NCBI GenBank assembly: GCA_913058495.1
Contig: CAJXQC010000001.1
Location: 124,779-188,778, forward strand
DNA: 64,000 nucleotides
Direction: 5' to 3'
Origin: an uncultured Balneola sp.
Lineage (GTDB): Bacteria; Bacteroidota; Rhodothermia; Balneolales; Balneolaceae
Shown here: positions 56,106 through 64,000 of the stretch, piece by piece
How positions within the stretch are numbered: the stretch's first letter is position 1
Layout of the letters: every line of letters starts with the position of its first letter
The notes under the pieces: model-generated
Databases searched by the model: none
Seen by the model: only the letters and a program-made list of their open reading frames with translations
Told to the model about the DNA's origin: nothing
Position numbers and translations under genes: made by a program

Positions 56106-57302
56106 ATGCAAAAGAGCATTTCAAAAGCCGCAGTAACATGGCGGCTTGTTTTGTCAGTATTAATAATTGGAAGTTTCATTTCTTGTGAGGACACAAATAC
56201 TGTTGGAAGCGGGATTGTAGATTCTACAGATATATCCAGAGACACGTTATACGTCACTAATTTTGAGCAAAATGATATTACCATATATAGTGGAGATTTG
56301 ACTAACCCACCCCTGGGAAGGTATGAAGATCAAATTTTTGGGTCGTATGAATCAATTGGATACGCTAAACCCAGATTAATACCACAAGCTGATATACCAA
56401 TTAGTGATTCTTCAAAGTTAAAACTTATGCTCCAATTTGATGGGGATACTTTTTATGGAGACACAACAGCAACTACGAATTTTTCAATTTACAGAGTAAC
56501 AGAGCGCTGGAGAGAGTCAACCATATTGGCTGATGATGTTATAGATTTTGATAATACGGAGTTAGTTGGCTCATTTAGTTATTTAGATCAGGATTCAATA
56601 ATTATCGATTTATCCGATTCAGTTTCAGCTGAATATATCAGATACTCTAATAATGAAGATGATGACAGGGACTCATTGTATAATTTCGAGTTTTTCGGTT
56701 TAGCGATAGTGCCCGATGCAGCGTCTTCGAAAATCATTTTTCCAACTATAAATACGAGCCAATTTTTTTCAGTTGAAGAAACGAGTTTGGACACCACATT
56801 TATTCCGATTAATGATTACGCGTTCACCACTAAAAGAGAAAACGAACCAACATTTAATAACAGGTTATATTTAAGCAGTAATTTAGAGAGCTTTTATAAG
56901 GTTTCGTTTCAGGAGATAGCGAGTACAATTGGTTCAAAAAATGTTTTAAATGCTCAGCTTTATCTATATGAAGATACATTACTGATTAAAAATTCTCTGC
57001 CATTGAATCATATAAGACCAACAGTAAATTTCATGGATTTGAAATTTTTTGATGGACAAGAGTTTAGGTTTGATTTACAGTTTTCATCTCCTGATTTTTT
57101 TGCTGAAAGAGATTCTACTGGGAGAATTTTCCGATTTAATATTACAGAACATATCAATGAATACATTTTTGGAAATGTGGACGATCAGGAGTTATACCTG
57201 AGCATTAATCCAAATGGAGGATTACTTTATTCAAGTATTTTATATGATTCCTCTAGTTCCCAGGCATTAAAACCAAAAATAGTATTAACAATAGCAGAGT
57301 AA
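56106..57302 (+). CDS. DUF4270-family lipoprotein
   Basis: About 398 residues. The signal and lipobox are S-F-I-S-C (Cys about 27), followed by the DUF4270-type opening E-D-T-N-T-V-G-S-G-I-V. The remainder is beta-rich, with L-G-R-Y-E-D-Q-I-F-G-S-Y-E and a last K-P-K-I-V-L-T-I. Function is unknown. This gene is repeatedly found right after the half-size glycogen-synthase-like gene in Bacteroidota, as here. ATG 56106 is preferred over TTG 56103. Its stop overlaps the next start by one base. Confidence 0.82.
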   Translation: MQKSISKAAVTWRLVLSVLIIGSFISCEDTNTVGSGIVDSTDISRDTLYVTNFEQNDITIYSGDLTNPPLGRYEDQIFGSYESIGYAKPRLIPQADIPISDSSKLKLMLQFDGDTFYGDTTATTNFSIYRVTERWRESTILADDVIDFDNTELVGSFSYLDQDSIIIDLSDSVSAEYIRYSNNEDDDRDSLYNFEFFGLAIVPDAASSKIIFPTINTSQFFSVEETSLDTTFIPINDYAFTTKRENEPTFNNRLYLSSNLESFYKVSFQEIASTIGSKNVLNAQLYLYEDTLLIKNSLPLNHIRPTVNFMDLKFFDGQEFRFDLQFSSPDFFAERDSTGRIFRFNITEHINEYIFGNVDDQELYLSINPNGGLLYSSILYDSSSSQALKPKIVLTIAE

Positions 57303-58603
57303 TGAAAAAATCTTTTTTACTAGTTATAGGTTGCCTTTTAATAGCTGTAGTTCTGACCTCTGAAAATACTTTTGGACAAAGTGATGAAGGAAAATCGGGA
57401 ACTGTTTATTCGAAATACGGAACAGGTTTACCATTATTGAATAACACTGCTCAGGAAAAAGGTATGGGCATTATTGGAGTTTCTTTTAATGACATAAGTT
57501 CTCCGGGACTTCATAATCCTGCTTTCTGGAGTAAAGGAATCTACACAAGAGTAGCCGCTAACTTTGACTTTACTAGTTACTCTATTAAGGATTTTTCCGG
57601 CGAGGGTAATAATTCTCTGTTAAACATCGGCAGTTTTCAGGCAGTATTTCCATTGTCAAAAGATAAGCTGGGACTATCAGTTGCTTTATTTCCTGAAACA
57701 CGAACAAGTTATAATGTAAATTCATCTCAGGTGATTCCATTTGGAACGGGTAGCACGGAGTATTTTTCTAACCGAACAGGAACGGGAGGAATTACGAAAT
57801 TTGAGGTAGGGCTTGGCTATAAAATAAATAATACTATATCGGTGGGTTATGCTCCTTCCTATTCTTTTTTAACAGAAAAAGAGAACAGGTCTGTTGTTTT
57901 TATAGACGGAAGGGTTTCATCGAATTTAACTACACGAAGTGTAAACGGTACGTCTTTTTCCCATAGATTTGGGTTATTACTGAATAAAAGATCAGTGTTT
58001 AGTAAAAGTGATCTTATTCAGTTTGGTGCTTCATTGACTCTGCCAACTAACTACGATGCAACGAGAACTACAAATACCAGAAAAAATGTTGGCTCAGCAA
58101 GCGAGATAGTTCAAATTGGAGGTACCGAGATGGCTGACGTTAGCTTACCAACAAAAGTAGCAGCGGGATTTACATATTTTCTTAATCCAAAATTCAATGC
58201 ATCTGCAGAAATTCAGTTTGAAAACTGGGAAGAAGCGAAATATGAATTCTCAAATTCAGATGAAAGGGCGTTTAAGAACAGAAAAGTAATAGGAACCGGT
58301 TTTCAATACCATCCATATAGAGGTCGCTCTGCAAAGTTTCTATCGAACTTCAAATACAGCGCAGGTGTTACATTTGATAGCGGACACCTTGAAATAAGCA
58401 ATGAAGAGGTCTCTACATTGTGGTTTTCTGCTGGTCTTGGATTGGTTTCGCCAAATCTGAGAACCGGGTCTTCTTTTGATTTAAGCTTTCAATACGGCCT
58501 CAGAGGAACAACAAGAGGTGGTTTAGTCAAGGAAAATATATTCGGGATTAATCTTTCAGTAAATTTAACAGAATTGATGTTTTTACAACGAAAGCTTAAT
58601 TAA
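57302..58603 (+). CDS. Outer-membrane beta-barrel protein
   Basis: 433 residues. The signal peptide ends T-F-G-Q (about residue 26). A-Q-E-K-G-M-G-I-I-G-V-S and N-P-A-F-W follow, which resembles the opening of FadL-like/PorV-type barrels. Amphipathic strands then run to a C-terminal L-M-F-L-Q. Its start overlaps the DUF4270 stop (TAATG), so the two are translationally coupled and may form an outer-membrane pair. Substrate is unknown. Confidence 0.72.
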   Translation: MKKSFLLVIGCLLIAVVLTSENTFGQSDEGKSGTVYSKYGTGLPLLNNTAQEKGMGIIGVSFNDISSPGLHNPAFWSKGIYTRVAANFDFTSYSIKDFSGEGNNSLLNIGSFQAVFPLSKDKLGLSVALFPETRTSYNVNSSQVIPFGTGSTEYFSNRTGTGGITKFEVGLGYKINNTISVGYAPSYSFLTEKENRSVVFIDGRVSSNLTTRSVNGTSFSHRFGLLLNKRSVFSKSDLIQFGASLTLPTNYDATRTTNTRKNVGSASEIVQIGGTEMADVSLPTKVAAGFTYFLNPKFNASAEIQFENWEEAKYEFSNSDERAFKNRKVIGTGFQYHPYRGRSAKFLSNFKYSAGVTFDSGHLEISNEEVSTLWFSAGLGLVSPNLRTGSSFDLSFQYGLRGTTRGGLVKENIFGINLSVNLTELMFLQRKLN

Positions 58604-58666
58604 TTTTAAAGTAATATTCTTATACTCTGATAAGTTAAAGACAAAGTTAATGACAACAATTGTGAT

Positions 58667-60007
58667 ATGATGAAGAATTTAATAATAGCTATTGGATTTT
58701 TATTTACAAGCTCTGCAATAGCAACAGCGCAGGCTGAATGTACAACTATGGAACCACCTGATGGGCTAAAACCTATTGCAGCGTTTTCTATATTCCAATC
58801 CAATTTTAAAAACAAGGATTACCCTTTTGCCTTAAAGTATGGAAGATGGATGCTCTGTTCAAAACCACAAAAAATCGAAGGTTACTCAGGTTTTGAATTG
58901 TCTAGGCAGATGGACCGATTTACGACTATTTATCAAGAAATAGCAAAAACTCATAGCGATCCAAGTATCAAAGCTACATATCTGGATTCTGCTTTAATGG
59001 TATTTGATACAAAGCTAGAACTTTATGCAGATGATAAAGAAGAGATTTATAAAACTCATCAACAAAAAGGAAGATTCTTTTTAGAAAATAATTCTGTTGT
59101 TGTTGATGCTGTTTCAAAAGCATATGAAGAGTTTCAGATCATGTTTGATATGAATCCGGAAAAGACCACAAAAGCAGCGCGTGGATATTATGTAGATAAC
59201 TTGCTCCGTAACTATATTAATAAAGGAGAAAGAGAGAAGGCGCAAACAATAATTGACGAAGCGTCTAAATATGCAACCGGTCCATTAGTTGATAAATTAA
59301 ATGATTATCAGAAAGATCTTTTTGGTAGCCCTGAAGATGTGATAGCTTATTACAAACCAATCCTTGAGTCAGAGCCTCAAAATATTGAAGCGCTTAAAGC
59401 TTTGGAAAGAGCGTATCAGGATCAAGATAATCAAGCAGAACTTACTAAGATCAGAAGAGCCTTACATAAAGCTCAGCCAACATTTAATAGCGCTAAATCT
59501 TTAGCTGAAACAGAAGCTAGTAACGCTCGTTATGGAGAAGCTATTAAGCTTTATAAGCAAGCACTTAAAATGGCTAAGAATGATGCAGATAAAAAACAAA
59601 TCAATTTAAGAGTAGCCAACGCTTACATTAATCAAGGCGATATTAAAACAGCAGATACTTTTGCAGATGCTGCGATAAAGATTGACCCTAATTTTGGTCA
59701 GGCTTACATAGCAAAAGCAACAATCTATAATGCAGCTGTAACTAATTGTGTTGCTGACAGAAAACTGGAAGCAAAAGACAGAATGGTGTATTGGTTGATC
59801 ATTGATTATTTGAACATGGCTAAAGCGAAAGATCCGTCTGTAGCGAATACTGTGAATTCACAAATAGGCAATTATGAGGCTGTTACTCCAACTGGGGAAG
59901 ATAAATTCTTACGATTGGATAACCTTGAAAATGGACAAAAAGTTAAGATCGATGGCTCAGTAGCTCCATGTTATGCCTGGATCAATAAAACTACTACTGT
60001 TCGTTAA
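58667..60007 (+). CDS. Exported tetratricopeptide-repeat protein
   Basis: 446 residues. The signal peptide (M-K-N-L-I-I-A-I-G-F-L-F, cleavage after T-A-Q) is followed by a helical domain and TPR units (about 200-370; for example A-R-Y-G-E-A-I-K-L-Y-K-Q-A-L-K-M-A and A-N-A-Y-I-N-Q-G-D-I-K-T-A-D-T-F-A-D-A-A-I-K-I-D-P). A short beta-like tail contains a Cys. Such proteins act as periplasmic scaffolds. It is 63 bases after the barrel gene and ends in an intrinsic terminator. Confidence 0.8.
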   Translation: MMKNLIIAIGFLFTSSAIATAQAECTTMEPPDGLKPIAAFSIFQSNFKNKDYPFALKYGRWMLCSKPQKIEGYSGFELSRQMDRFTTIYQEIAKTHSDPSIKATYLDSALMVFDTKLELYADDKEEIYKTHQQKGRFFLENNSVVVDAVSKAYEEFQIMFDMNPEKTTKAARGYYVDNLLRNYINKGEREKAQTIIDEASKYATGPLVDKLNDYQKDLFGSPEDVIAYYKPILESEPQNIEALKALERAYQDQDNQAELTKIRRALHKAQPTFNSAKSLAETEASNARYGEAIKLYKQALKMAKNDADKKQINLRVANAYINQGDIKTADTFADAAIKIDPNFGQAYIAKATIYNAAVTNCVADRKLEAKDRMVYWLIIDYLNMAKAKDPSVANTVNSQIGNYEAVTPTGEDKFLRLDNLENGQKVKIDGSVAPCYAWINKTTTVR

Positions 60008-60054
60008 TTTGCTATCAGCAAAAACATTTGTATCTTTTCATACCTAATTAATTC

Positions 60055-60087
60055 AACGGTGCTCTTATCTGAGCACCGTTCTTTTTT
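60055..60087 (+). terminator. Intrinsic terminator after the TPR gene
   Basis: Perfect 10-bp arms AACGGTGCTC (60055-60064) and GAGCACCGTT (60071-60080) with a 6-base loop are followed by C and six T (60082-60087). It closes the glgB-to-TPR run and separates it from rho. Confidence 0.9.
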
Positions 60088-60163
60088 ACTTCGCTCTCCT
60101 TAGTATTTCCAACATTTATTGAAATAACGCTTCTTTTTGAAGAGGAGACCAACAAATATTTAT

Positions 60164-61390
60164 ATGGCACGGAACAGAAAAAACTATAAGAACCGTAACA
60201 ACAACAAGAACAGAAATAATAAGAATAGAAATAAAGGCGGCAATGTCTTTATCCCGAAATTCTATTGGAAAGAGAATCAAGGTGTTTCCGGACGTTACGC
60301 AGGAGTTCTTGAAATAAATGAGAAAGGCTGGGGATTAATCAGAAAACTGGATTATGAATTCAGTTATAGTCCTCAAGATCCTTTTCTAAAACCGGAAGAA
60401 GTAAAATCTTTAGATCTTCGTCCGGGACTAATTCTTGAAGGAGAGTACGAAGAAGACAAAAGAGGAAATAAGCATGTTTGTTCTGTAGATCGCATCAACA
60501 GAAAAGATAAAGAAGCCTGGACTAAATCGAGCAGATTTGAACGGCAAACTCCAATCATGCCTGTTGACTGGATTAAACTTGGCGAGCCATCAGACAATAT
60601 CGAGATGCGAGTCATCGACCTTGTGGCGCCAATAGGAAAAGGTCAAAGAGCGTTAATTGTTGCGCCTCCAAGAACAGGTAAAACGGTAATGCTAAAGCAA
60701 ATCGCGAAAAGTATTGCTGAAAACCACCCTGATATTCCTTTAAGTGTTTTGTTGGTTGATGAGCGACCGGAAGAAGTAACCGATTTTATTCGTTCTACAG
60801 ACGCAGAAGTGTTTGCTTCGTCTAACGATAATAAGACCCAAAGCCACATTCGAATTACAGAAATGGCTTTAGGTTACGCAAAAAGAAAGGCAGAGATGGG
60901 TGAAGACTCAGTATTACTTATAGACTCTCTTACTCGTCTTGGAAGAGCTTACAATGCTATACAGACAAATAGTGGACGTACACTTTCAGGTGGTTTGGAT
61001 ATCAGAGCGCTGGAAATTCCTAAAAAGATATTTGGGTCTGCCAGAAAGATCGAAGGTGGTGGTTCTTTGACGATCATTGCCACTTGTTTGATTGAGACTA
61101 ATTCCAGAATGGATGACCTTATCTTTGAAGAGTTCAAAGGAACCGGAAACATGGAACTTGTTCTGGACAGAGAGCTGGCAAACGACCGTATTTATCCGTC
61201 CATAAATATAACCGCTTCAGGAACCAGAAATGAAGAAAAGTTCATTACGGATTCACTGGAAGAACGAAATATGGTCAGAAGATATCTTCTGAAGAAATCT
61301 CCGAAAGAATCTATGTTAGGATTGCTAAAGGTTTTAAATAACACTGAAAGCAATCAGGAACTGTTGAACCAGATTGCAGCAACCAGTTAG
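60164..61390 (+). CDS. rho: Transcription termination factor Rho
   Basis: Hexameric RNA helicase. The N-terminus (residues 1-27) is a short Asn/Lys/Arg tail in place of the long acidic extension of many Bacteroidota Rho. The RNA-binding domain follows, with G-V-S-G-R-Y-A-G-V-L-E-I. The motor has Walker A A-P-P-R-T-G-K-T (about 167-174), V-D-E-R-P-E-E-V-T, Walker B V-L-L-I-D-S-L-T-R-L, the R-loop with G-G-G-S-L-T, and T-G-N-M-E-L-V-L-D-R. ATG 60164 is used; an in-frame TTG at 60137 lies before the AGAGGAG. About 408 residues. Confidence 0.96.
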   Translation: MARNRKNYKNRNNNKNRNNKNRNKGGNVFIPKFYWKENQGVSGRYAGVLEINEKGWGLIRKLDYEFSYSPQDPFLKPEEVKSLDLRPGLILEGEYEEDKRGNKHVCSVDRINRKDKEAWTKSSRFERQTPIMPVDWIKLGEPSDNIEMRVIDLVAPIGKGQRALIVAPPRTGKTVMLKQIAKSIAENHPDIPLSVLLVDERPEEVTDFIRSTDAEVFASSNDNKTQSHIRITEMALGYAKRKAEMGEDSVLLIDSLTRLGRAYNAIQTNSGRTLSGGLDIRALEIPKKIFGSARKIEGGGSLTIIATCLIETNSRMDDLIFEEFKGTGNMELVLDRELANDRIYPSINITASGTRNEEKFITDSLEERNMVRRYLLKKSPKESMLGLLKVLNNTESNQELLNQIAATS

Positions 61391-61412
61391 TCGGGATTTT
61401 TTGTCGGTCTGT

Positions 61413-61733
61413 TTAAGCTACAGGCATTGAAGTGTCAATTTCCTTAGACCAGGCTGTAATACCGCCTTTTAAGTTGTGAACGTTAGAAAAACCTTCTTTC
61501 TCGAGGAATTCCAGGGCTTTTCCGCTTCGTCCACCTGAACGGCACATTACAACTACTTCAGAATCTTTGTGATTTTTGATCTCGTCTACTCTTGACGGAA
61601 GGTCTCCTAATGGGATATTTTCTCCATCCAAGTTAGATACCATATATTCAAAACCTTCTCTTACATCGAGCAGAAAAAAGTCATCCCCTGATTCTTTCTT
61701 TTCCTTTAATTCCTGTACTGTTATTTCATTCAT
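61413..61733 (-). CDS. Single-domain rhodanese
   Basis: 106 residues with the rhodanese fold: F-L-L-D-V-R-E near the N-terminus, active-site loop C-R-S-G-G-R-S (catalytic Cys), and the C-terminal V-H-N-L-K-G-G-I-T-A-W. It carries or transfers sulfane sulfur. It follows lptB by 14 bases on the same strand. It converges with rho. Confidence 0.92.
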   Translation of the reverse strand: MNEITVQELKEKKESGDDFFLLDVREGFEYMVSNLDGENIPLGDLPSRVDEIKNHKDSEVVVMCRSGGRSGKALEFLEKEGFSNVHNLKGGITAWSKEIDTSMPVA

Positions 61734-61747
61734 AATGCTAAATAATC

Positions 61748-62509
61748 TTAATCGTTTTTATATCTGTCAAGTTTAAATTGCTCACCTAAATATAACTTTT
61801 TAGCGTCTTCATTTTCAGCCAAAATATCTGCAGTTCCTTCCATTAAAATATTGCCTTCAAACATCAAATAAGCCCGGTCGGTGATGGCCAGTGTTTCATG
61901 AACGTTATGGTCGGTGATAAGGATTCCAATATTCTGTTTAGTGAGCTGAGCAACAATTTCCTGAATATCTTCAACTGCGATTGGGTCTACTCCTGCAAAA
62001 GGTTCATCCAGCAATATAAATTTAGGTTCTGTAACCAATGCTCTGGCAATTTCTGTTCTTCTGCGCTCACCACCGGATAACGAATATCCTTTGTTGTTTA
62101 CTACTTTATGCAGCCCAAATTCTTCAATAAGCTTATCAACACGTTGTTTGATCTCTTTTGATGGAACAGAAAAAAACTGAAGTATGGATTCAAGGTTTTC
62201 ACGAACGGTCAAATTTCTGAATACGCTGGCTTCCTGAGCTAAATATCCAACTCCCATTCGCGCCCTTTTGTACATGGGCTTTTTTGTGATGTTGGTATCG
62301 TTAAGGAATATCTTACCTGAATTTGGAGTCACCAACCCAACCATCATATAAAAAGTAGTGGTTTTTCCGGCTCCGTTAGGACCCAGTAACCCTACGATCT
62401 CGCCTTGTTTTACATTAATGGAAACTTCGTTTACAACGGTTCTTTTTCGGTACCGTTTAACAAGTTTCTCGCTGTGTAATGTCAGATCTGTTTGTGTGTG
62501 ATCACTCAT
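61748..62509 (-). CDS. lptB: LPS export ABC transporter ATP-binding protein
   Basis: ATPase that powers lipopolysaccharide transport from the inner membrane. Walker [10 protein letters not shown] (about 39-47), Q-loop [10 protein letters not shown], signature [13 protein letters not shown], Walker [15 protein letters not shown]-loop D-H-N-V. The [10 protein letters not shown]-x-L-T-V-x-x-N stretch is the LptB hallmark. The length of 253 residues is normal. It lies 22 bases behind purQ. lptFG and lptC are not in view. Confidence 0.94.
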   Translation of the reverse strand: MSDHTQTDLTLHSEKLVKRYRKRTVVNEVSINVKQGEIVGLLGPNGAGKTTTFYMMVGLVTPNSGKIFLNDTNITKKPMYKRARMGVGYLAQEASVFRNLTVRENLESILQFFSVPSKEIKQRVDKLIEEFGLHKVVNNKGYSLSGGERRRTEIARALVTEPKFILLDEPFAGVDPIAVEDIQEIVAQLTKQNIGILITDHNVHETLAITDRAYLMFEGNILMEGTADILAENEDAKKLYLGEQFKLDRYKND

Positions 62510-62531
62510 GATTCAGTTAATGTACTAAATC

Positions 62532-63230
62532 TTAAGCAACTGACAAGGAATTGAGAATAGAATCAAATATGATCTTACCATCATCCGAACCGAGTAGTTT
62601 TTCCATTGCACGCTCAGGATGTGGCATCATGCCTAAAACATTTCTGCCATCATTAGTAATTCCGGCAATATGATCGATAGAACCGTTAAAATTAGATTCA
62701 TCAGTTAGATTTCCATCAGTATCAGAATACCTGAATAAGATCTGATCTTGGTCCTGAAGAGATTTTAGTCCCGATTCATTAATGTGATAATTCCCTTCAC
62801 CGTGAGAAACCGGAATATCAAAAACCTGTCCTTTGGTTAACGTATTGGTAAAAAGAGAATCAGTAGTCTCGCATCGTATAAATACATTTTTACATACAAA
62901 ACGAAGATCCTGATTGTGCATCATTGCTCCCGGAATCAAGCCTGCTTCGAGCAAGATCTGAAAGCCATTGCAAATCCCGAGAACAGGTCCGCCTTTTTCA
63001 GCAAATTTTACTACTTCCTGCATAATAGGAGAGAAACGTGCGATAGCCCCGGAGCGTAGGTAATCGCCATAAGAGAATCCACCGGGAACGATCAGAAAAT
63101 CAATGCCTGAAAGATCGGTGTCTTTATGCCAGAGAAATTTAACTTTACTATTCATGATGTGCTTCATTGCATGATATGCATCATGATCACAATTAGATCC
63201 CGGAAAAACTATTACTCCAAATGTTGCCAC
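62532..63230 (-). CDS. purQ: Phosphoribosylformylglycinamidine synthase, glutaminase subunit
   Basis: Provides ammonia for FGAM synthase in purine synthesis. Class-I glutaminase motifs: I-V-F-P-G-S-N-C-D-H-D, V-P-G-G-F-S-Y-G-D-Y-L-R, G-I-C-N-G-F-Q-I-L with the nucleophile Cys, and M-M-P-H-P-E-R-A with the catalytic His/Glu. 232 residues, start ATG 63230, one base after the clpS stop. purS lies beyond clpS. purL is outside the window. Confidence 0.96.
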   Translation of the reverse strand: MATFGVIVFPGSNCDHDAYHAMKHIMNSKVKFLWHKDTDLSGIDFLIVPGGFSYGDYLRSGAIARFSPIMQEVVKFAEKGGPVLGICNGFQILLEAGLIPGAMMHNQDLRFVCKNVFIRCETTDSLFTNTLTKGQVFDIPVSHGEGNYHINESGLKSLQDQDQILFRYSDTDGNLTDESNFNGSIDHIAGITNDGRNVLGMMPHPERAMEKLLGSDDGKIIFDSILNSLSVA

Positions 63231-63231
63231 G

Positions 63232-63552
63232 TTAACCTCTTATTTCGGTTATAAGTTGAATTTCTTTTAAAACACCTTCCATTTTCAGACACTCTATAAA
63301 CTCACCTTCATGTATCAAGGCTTTACCATTATTATGAACCTGAAAGGTCAAGTCCTGAGCTATAGAGTAACTGCATCCTTTTGCTTTCACGATTTGTTCA
63401 ATTACTTCATCGAAGGTATGTATATCATCATCAAATAAGAACAATCGCCAGGGAGTATCGATACTCTCTTCAACTTGTTCTTCGGTTTTTGTCAGCTCAT
63501 CAGTATCAGCAAGCAGAATATCTGAGTCTGTAAATTGAGCTAACGGTTTCAT
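63232..63552 (-). CDS. clpS: ClpS adaptor protein
   Basis: 106 residues. An N-terminal flexible arm is followed by the ClpS core: L-F-L-F-D-D-D-I-H-T-F-D-E-V-I and V-H-N-N-G-K-A-L-I-H-E-G. The core binds N-degrons and delivers them to ClpA/ClpC. The first of the three substrate-pocket acidic residues is Asp where E. coli has Asn (N-D-D there, D-D-D here); the pocket His of V-H is kept. It is inserted between purS and purQ (1-base overlap and 1-base gap), so it is co-translated with purine enzymes. The ATG at 63552 is preferred over TTG 63555. The Aat transferase at 2 kb supplies its degrons. Confidence 0.9.
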   Translation of the reverse strand: MKPLAQFTDSDILLADTDELTKTEEQVEESIDTPWRLFLFDDDIHTFDEVIEQIVKAKGCSYSIAQDLTFQVHNNGKALIHEGEFIECLKMEGVLKEIQLITEIRG

Positions 63553-63797
63553 CAATCTTCGAATGAAATCTCGTAGTCTTCCATTACTTCATTTGCTAAC
63601 AATTGTGCACATGCGGATTCCACAACTTTAGTTGCAGCTTCTTTGCTGTCAGCGTTTACATCCAGTTCAATAAATTTACCGATTCGTACTTGTTGAACAT
63701 CATTCAACCCAAGATTTTGAAGGGCGTGGTGAGCCGCTTTTCCTTTTGGGTCAAGAATGGAGGGACGTAGTGTTACGTTTACTTTTGCTTTGTACAT
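63552..63797 (-). CDS. purS: Phosphoribosylformylglycinamidine synthase subunit PurS
   Basis: 81-residue structural subunit of FGAM synthase. Family motifs: V-N-V-T-L-R-P-S-I-L-D-P-K-G-K-A, L-G-L-N-D-V-Q-Q-V-R-I-G-K-F-I-E-L and a C-terminal A-N-E-V-M-E-D-Y-E. It is the first gene of the purS-clpS-purQ set, 40 bases after the miaA stop. Confidence 0.95.
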   Translation of the reverse strand: MYKAKVNVTLRPSILDPKGKAAHHALQNLGLNDVQQVRIGKFIELDVNADSKEAATKVVESACAQLLANEVMEDYEISFED

Positions 63798-63837
63798 GAA
63801 TGAACGAGTTTTAAAAGTGAGCCCAAATTTACGGCTT

Positions 63838-64000
63838 CTATTGCTTAGCTGCTAAACGAGATAGCAGGATTTCTTTAAGTTCTTCAGGTTTTTTTTCATC
63901 AGCAGGAAGCCATTCGATAAAATCCCACCGTCTGAACCAGGTTAGTTGTCGTTTTGCGTATCGTCGGGTTTGAGTTTTGATCTTTTCAACGGATTTCTCA
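63838..64000 (-). CDS. miaA: tRNA dimethylallyltransferase, C-terminal end only
   Basis: A minus-strand frame enters from the right edge and stops at TAG 63838-63840. The visible 53 residues contain T-R-R-Y-A-K-R-Q-L-T-W-F-R-R-W, the conserved C-terminal motif of MiaA, which adds an isopentenyl group to A37 of tRNAs reading U-starting codons. The rest lies beyond the window. The C-terminal tail is short. Confidence 0.92.
   Translation of the reverse strand, partial: EKSVEKIKTQTRRYAKRQLTWFRRWDFIEWLPADEKKPEELKEILLSRLAAKQ

Noticed and set aside
1-64000. rRNA, tRNA, prophage, restriction-modification or other classical defence loci
   Set aside because: Read through on both strands for typical signatures. 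None was recognised apart from the two toxin-antitoxin pairs, though a tRNA could be missed by eye.

Overview
The window looks like chromosomal DNA of a Gram-negative, AT-leaning bacterium of the Bacteroidota/Balneolota side of the FCB group (a Balneola- or Gracilimonas-like organism is my guess, by inference from gene families only). Pointers are an HU-CCDC81-like/SPOR membrane protein, a DUF4270 lipoprotein behind a half-size glycogen-synthase-like protein, a VPS10/Asp-box secreted protein, a metzincin of the DUF5117 type, many lipoboxes of the L-x-x-C kind, a TAnnTTTG-like promoter, and poor Shine-Dalgarno use. No rRNA, tRNA, CRISPR array or prophage was recognised. No gene-free stretch exceeds 300 bases.

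Layout. 1-2.6 kb: end of a secreted zinc protease and aat. 2.6-5.7 kb: an ECF sigma / anti-sigma / secreted-protein operon and a divergent small secreted protein. 5.7-14.7 kb: dinB, an SDR, a lipoprotein dipeptidase, three small membrane genes, glutamate dehydrogenase, a sodium symporter, DoxX, DUF1330. 14.7-16.3 kb: a mobile-looking block with three REP doublets that bracket a REP-associated transposase (RAYT) and an unknown gene. 16.3-20.2 kb: TRIC channel, Mrp, small exported proteins and a RelBE toxin-antitoxin pair. 20.2-32 kb: a long forward run: gcvT, comB, ftsK, lolA, a flippase-like membrane protein, an outer-membrane barrel, two HU-like genes (the second a membrane protein with a SPOR domain), exbB, exbD and a TonB-like gene. 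32-36 kb: VPS10 protein, MgtC. 36.2-38.7 kb: a second ECF sigma operon (sigma, anti-sigma, Spy-like, MscS). 39.9-44.9 kb: glgP, ispE, cca. 45-50.6 kb: Usp, Doc toxin/AbrB antitoxin, nucleotidyltransferase, membrane-anchored MurF-like ligase, LolC/E permease. 50.7-60 kb: glgB, malQ, comA, half-size glycogen synthase, DUF4270, barrel, TPR protein. 60-64 kb: rho, rhodanese, lptB, purQ-clpS-purS and the end of miaA.

How the genes work together. Glycogen handling is split between glgP (39.9 kb) and glgB-malQ-(comA)-glgA-like (50.7-56 kb); no glgC or full glgA is here. comA and comB, 33 kb apart, would make sulfolactate from PEP and sulfite, possibly feeding sulfonolipid synthesis. Envelope traffic is well represented (lolA, LolC/E, lptB, ExbBD/TonB-like, barrels). 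aat and clpS are two parts of the bacterial N-degron pathway.

The most unusual content is in the non-coding DNA. First, the REP/RAYT block, where the 3' REP doublet encodes the transposase C-terminus. Second, a set of 7-bp-phased repeats, different in sequence at each locus but each beginning at or within a few bases of a stop codon (1.9, 5.7, 7.8, 12.2, 35.4, 36.2 and 43.4 kb), several folding into long hairpins. Third, the FtsK / HU-like / SPOR / ExbBD run, which could link nucleoid, septal wall and outer membrane.
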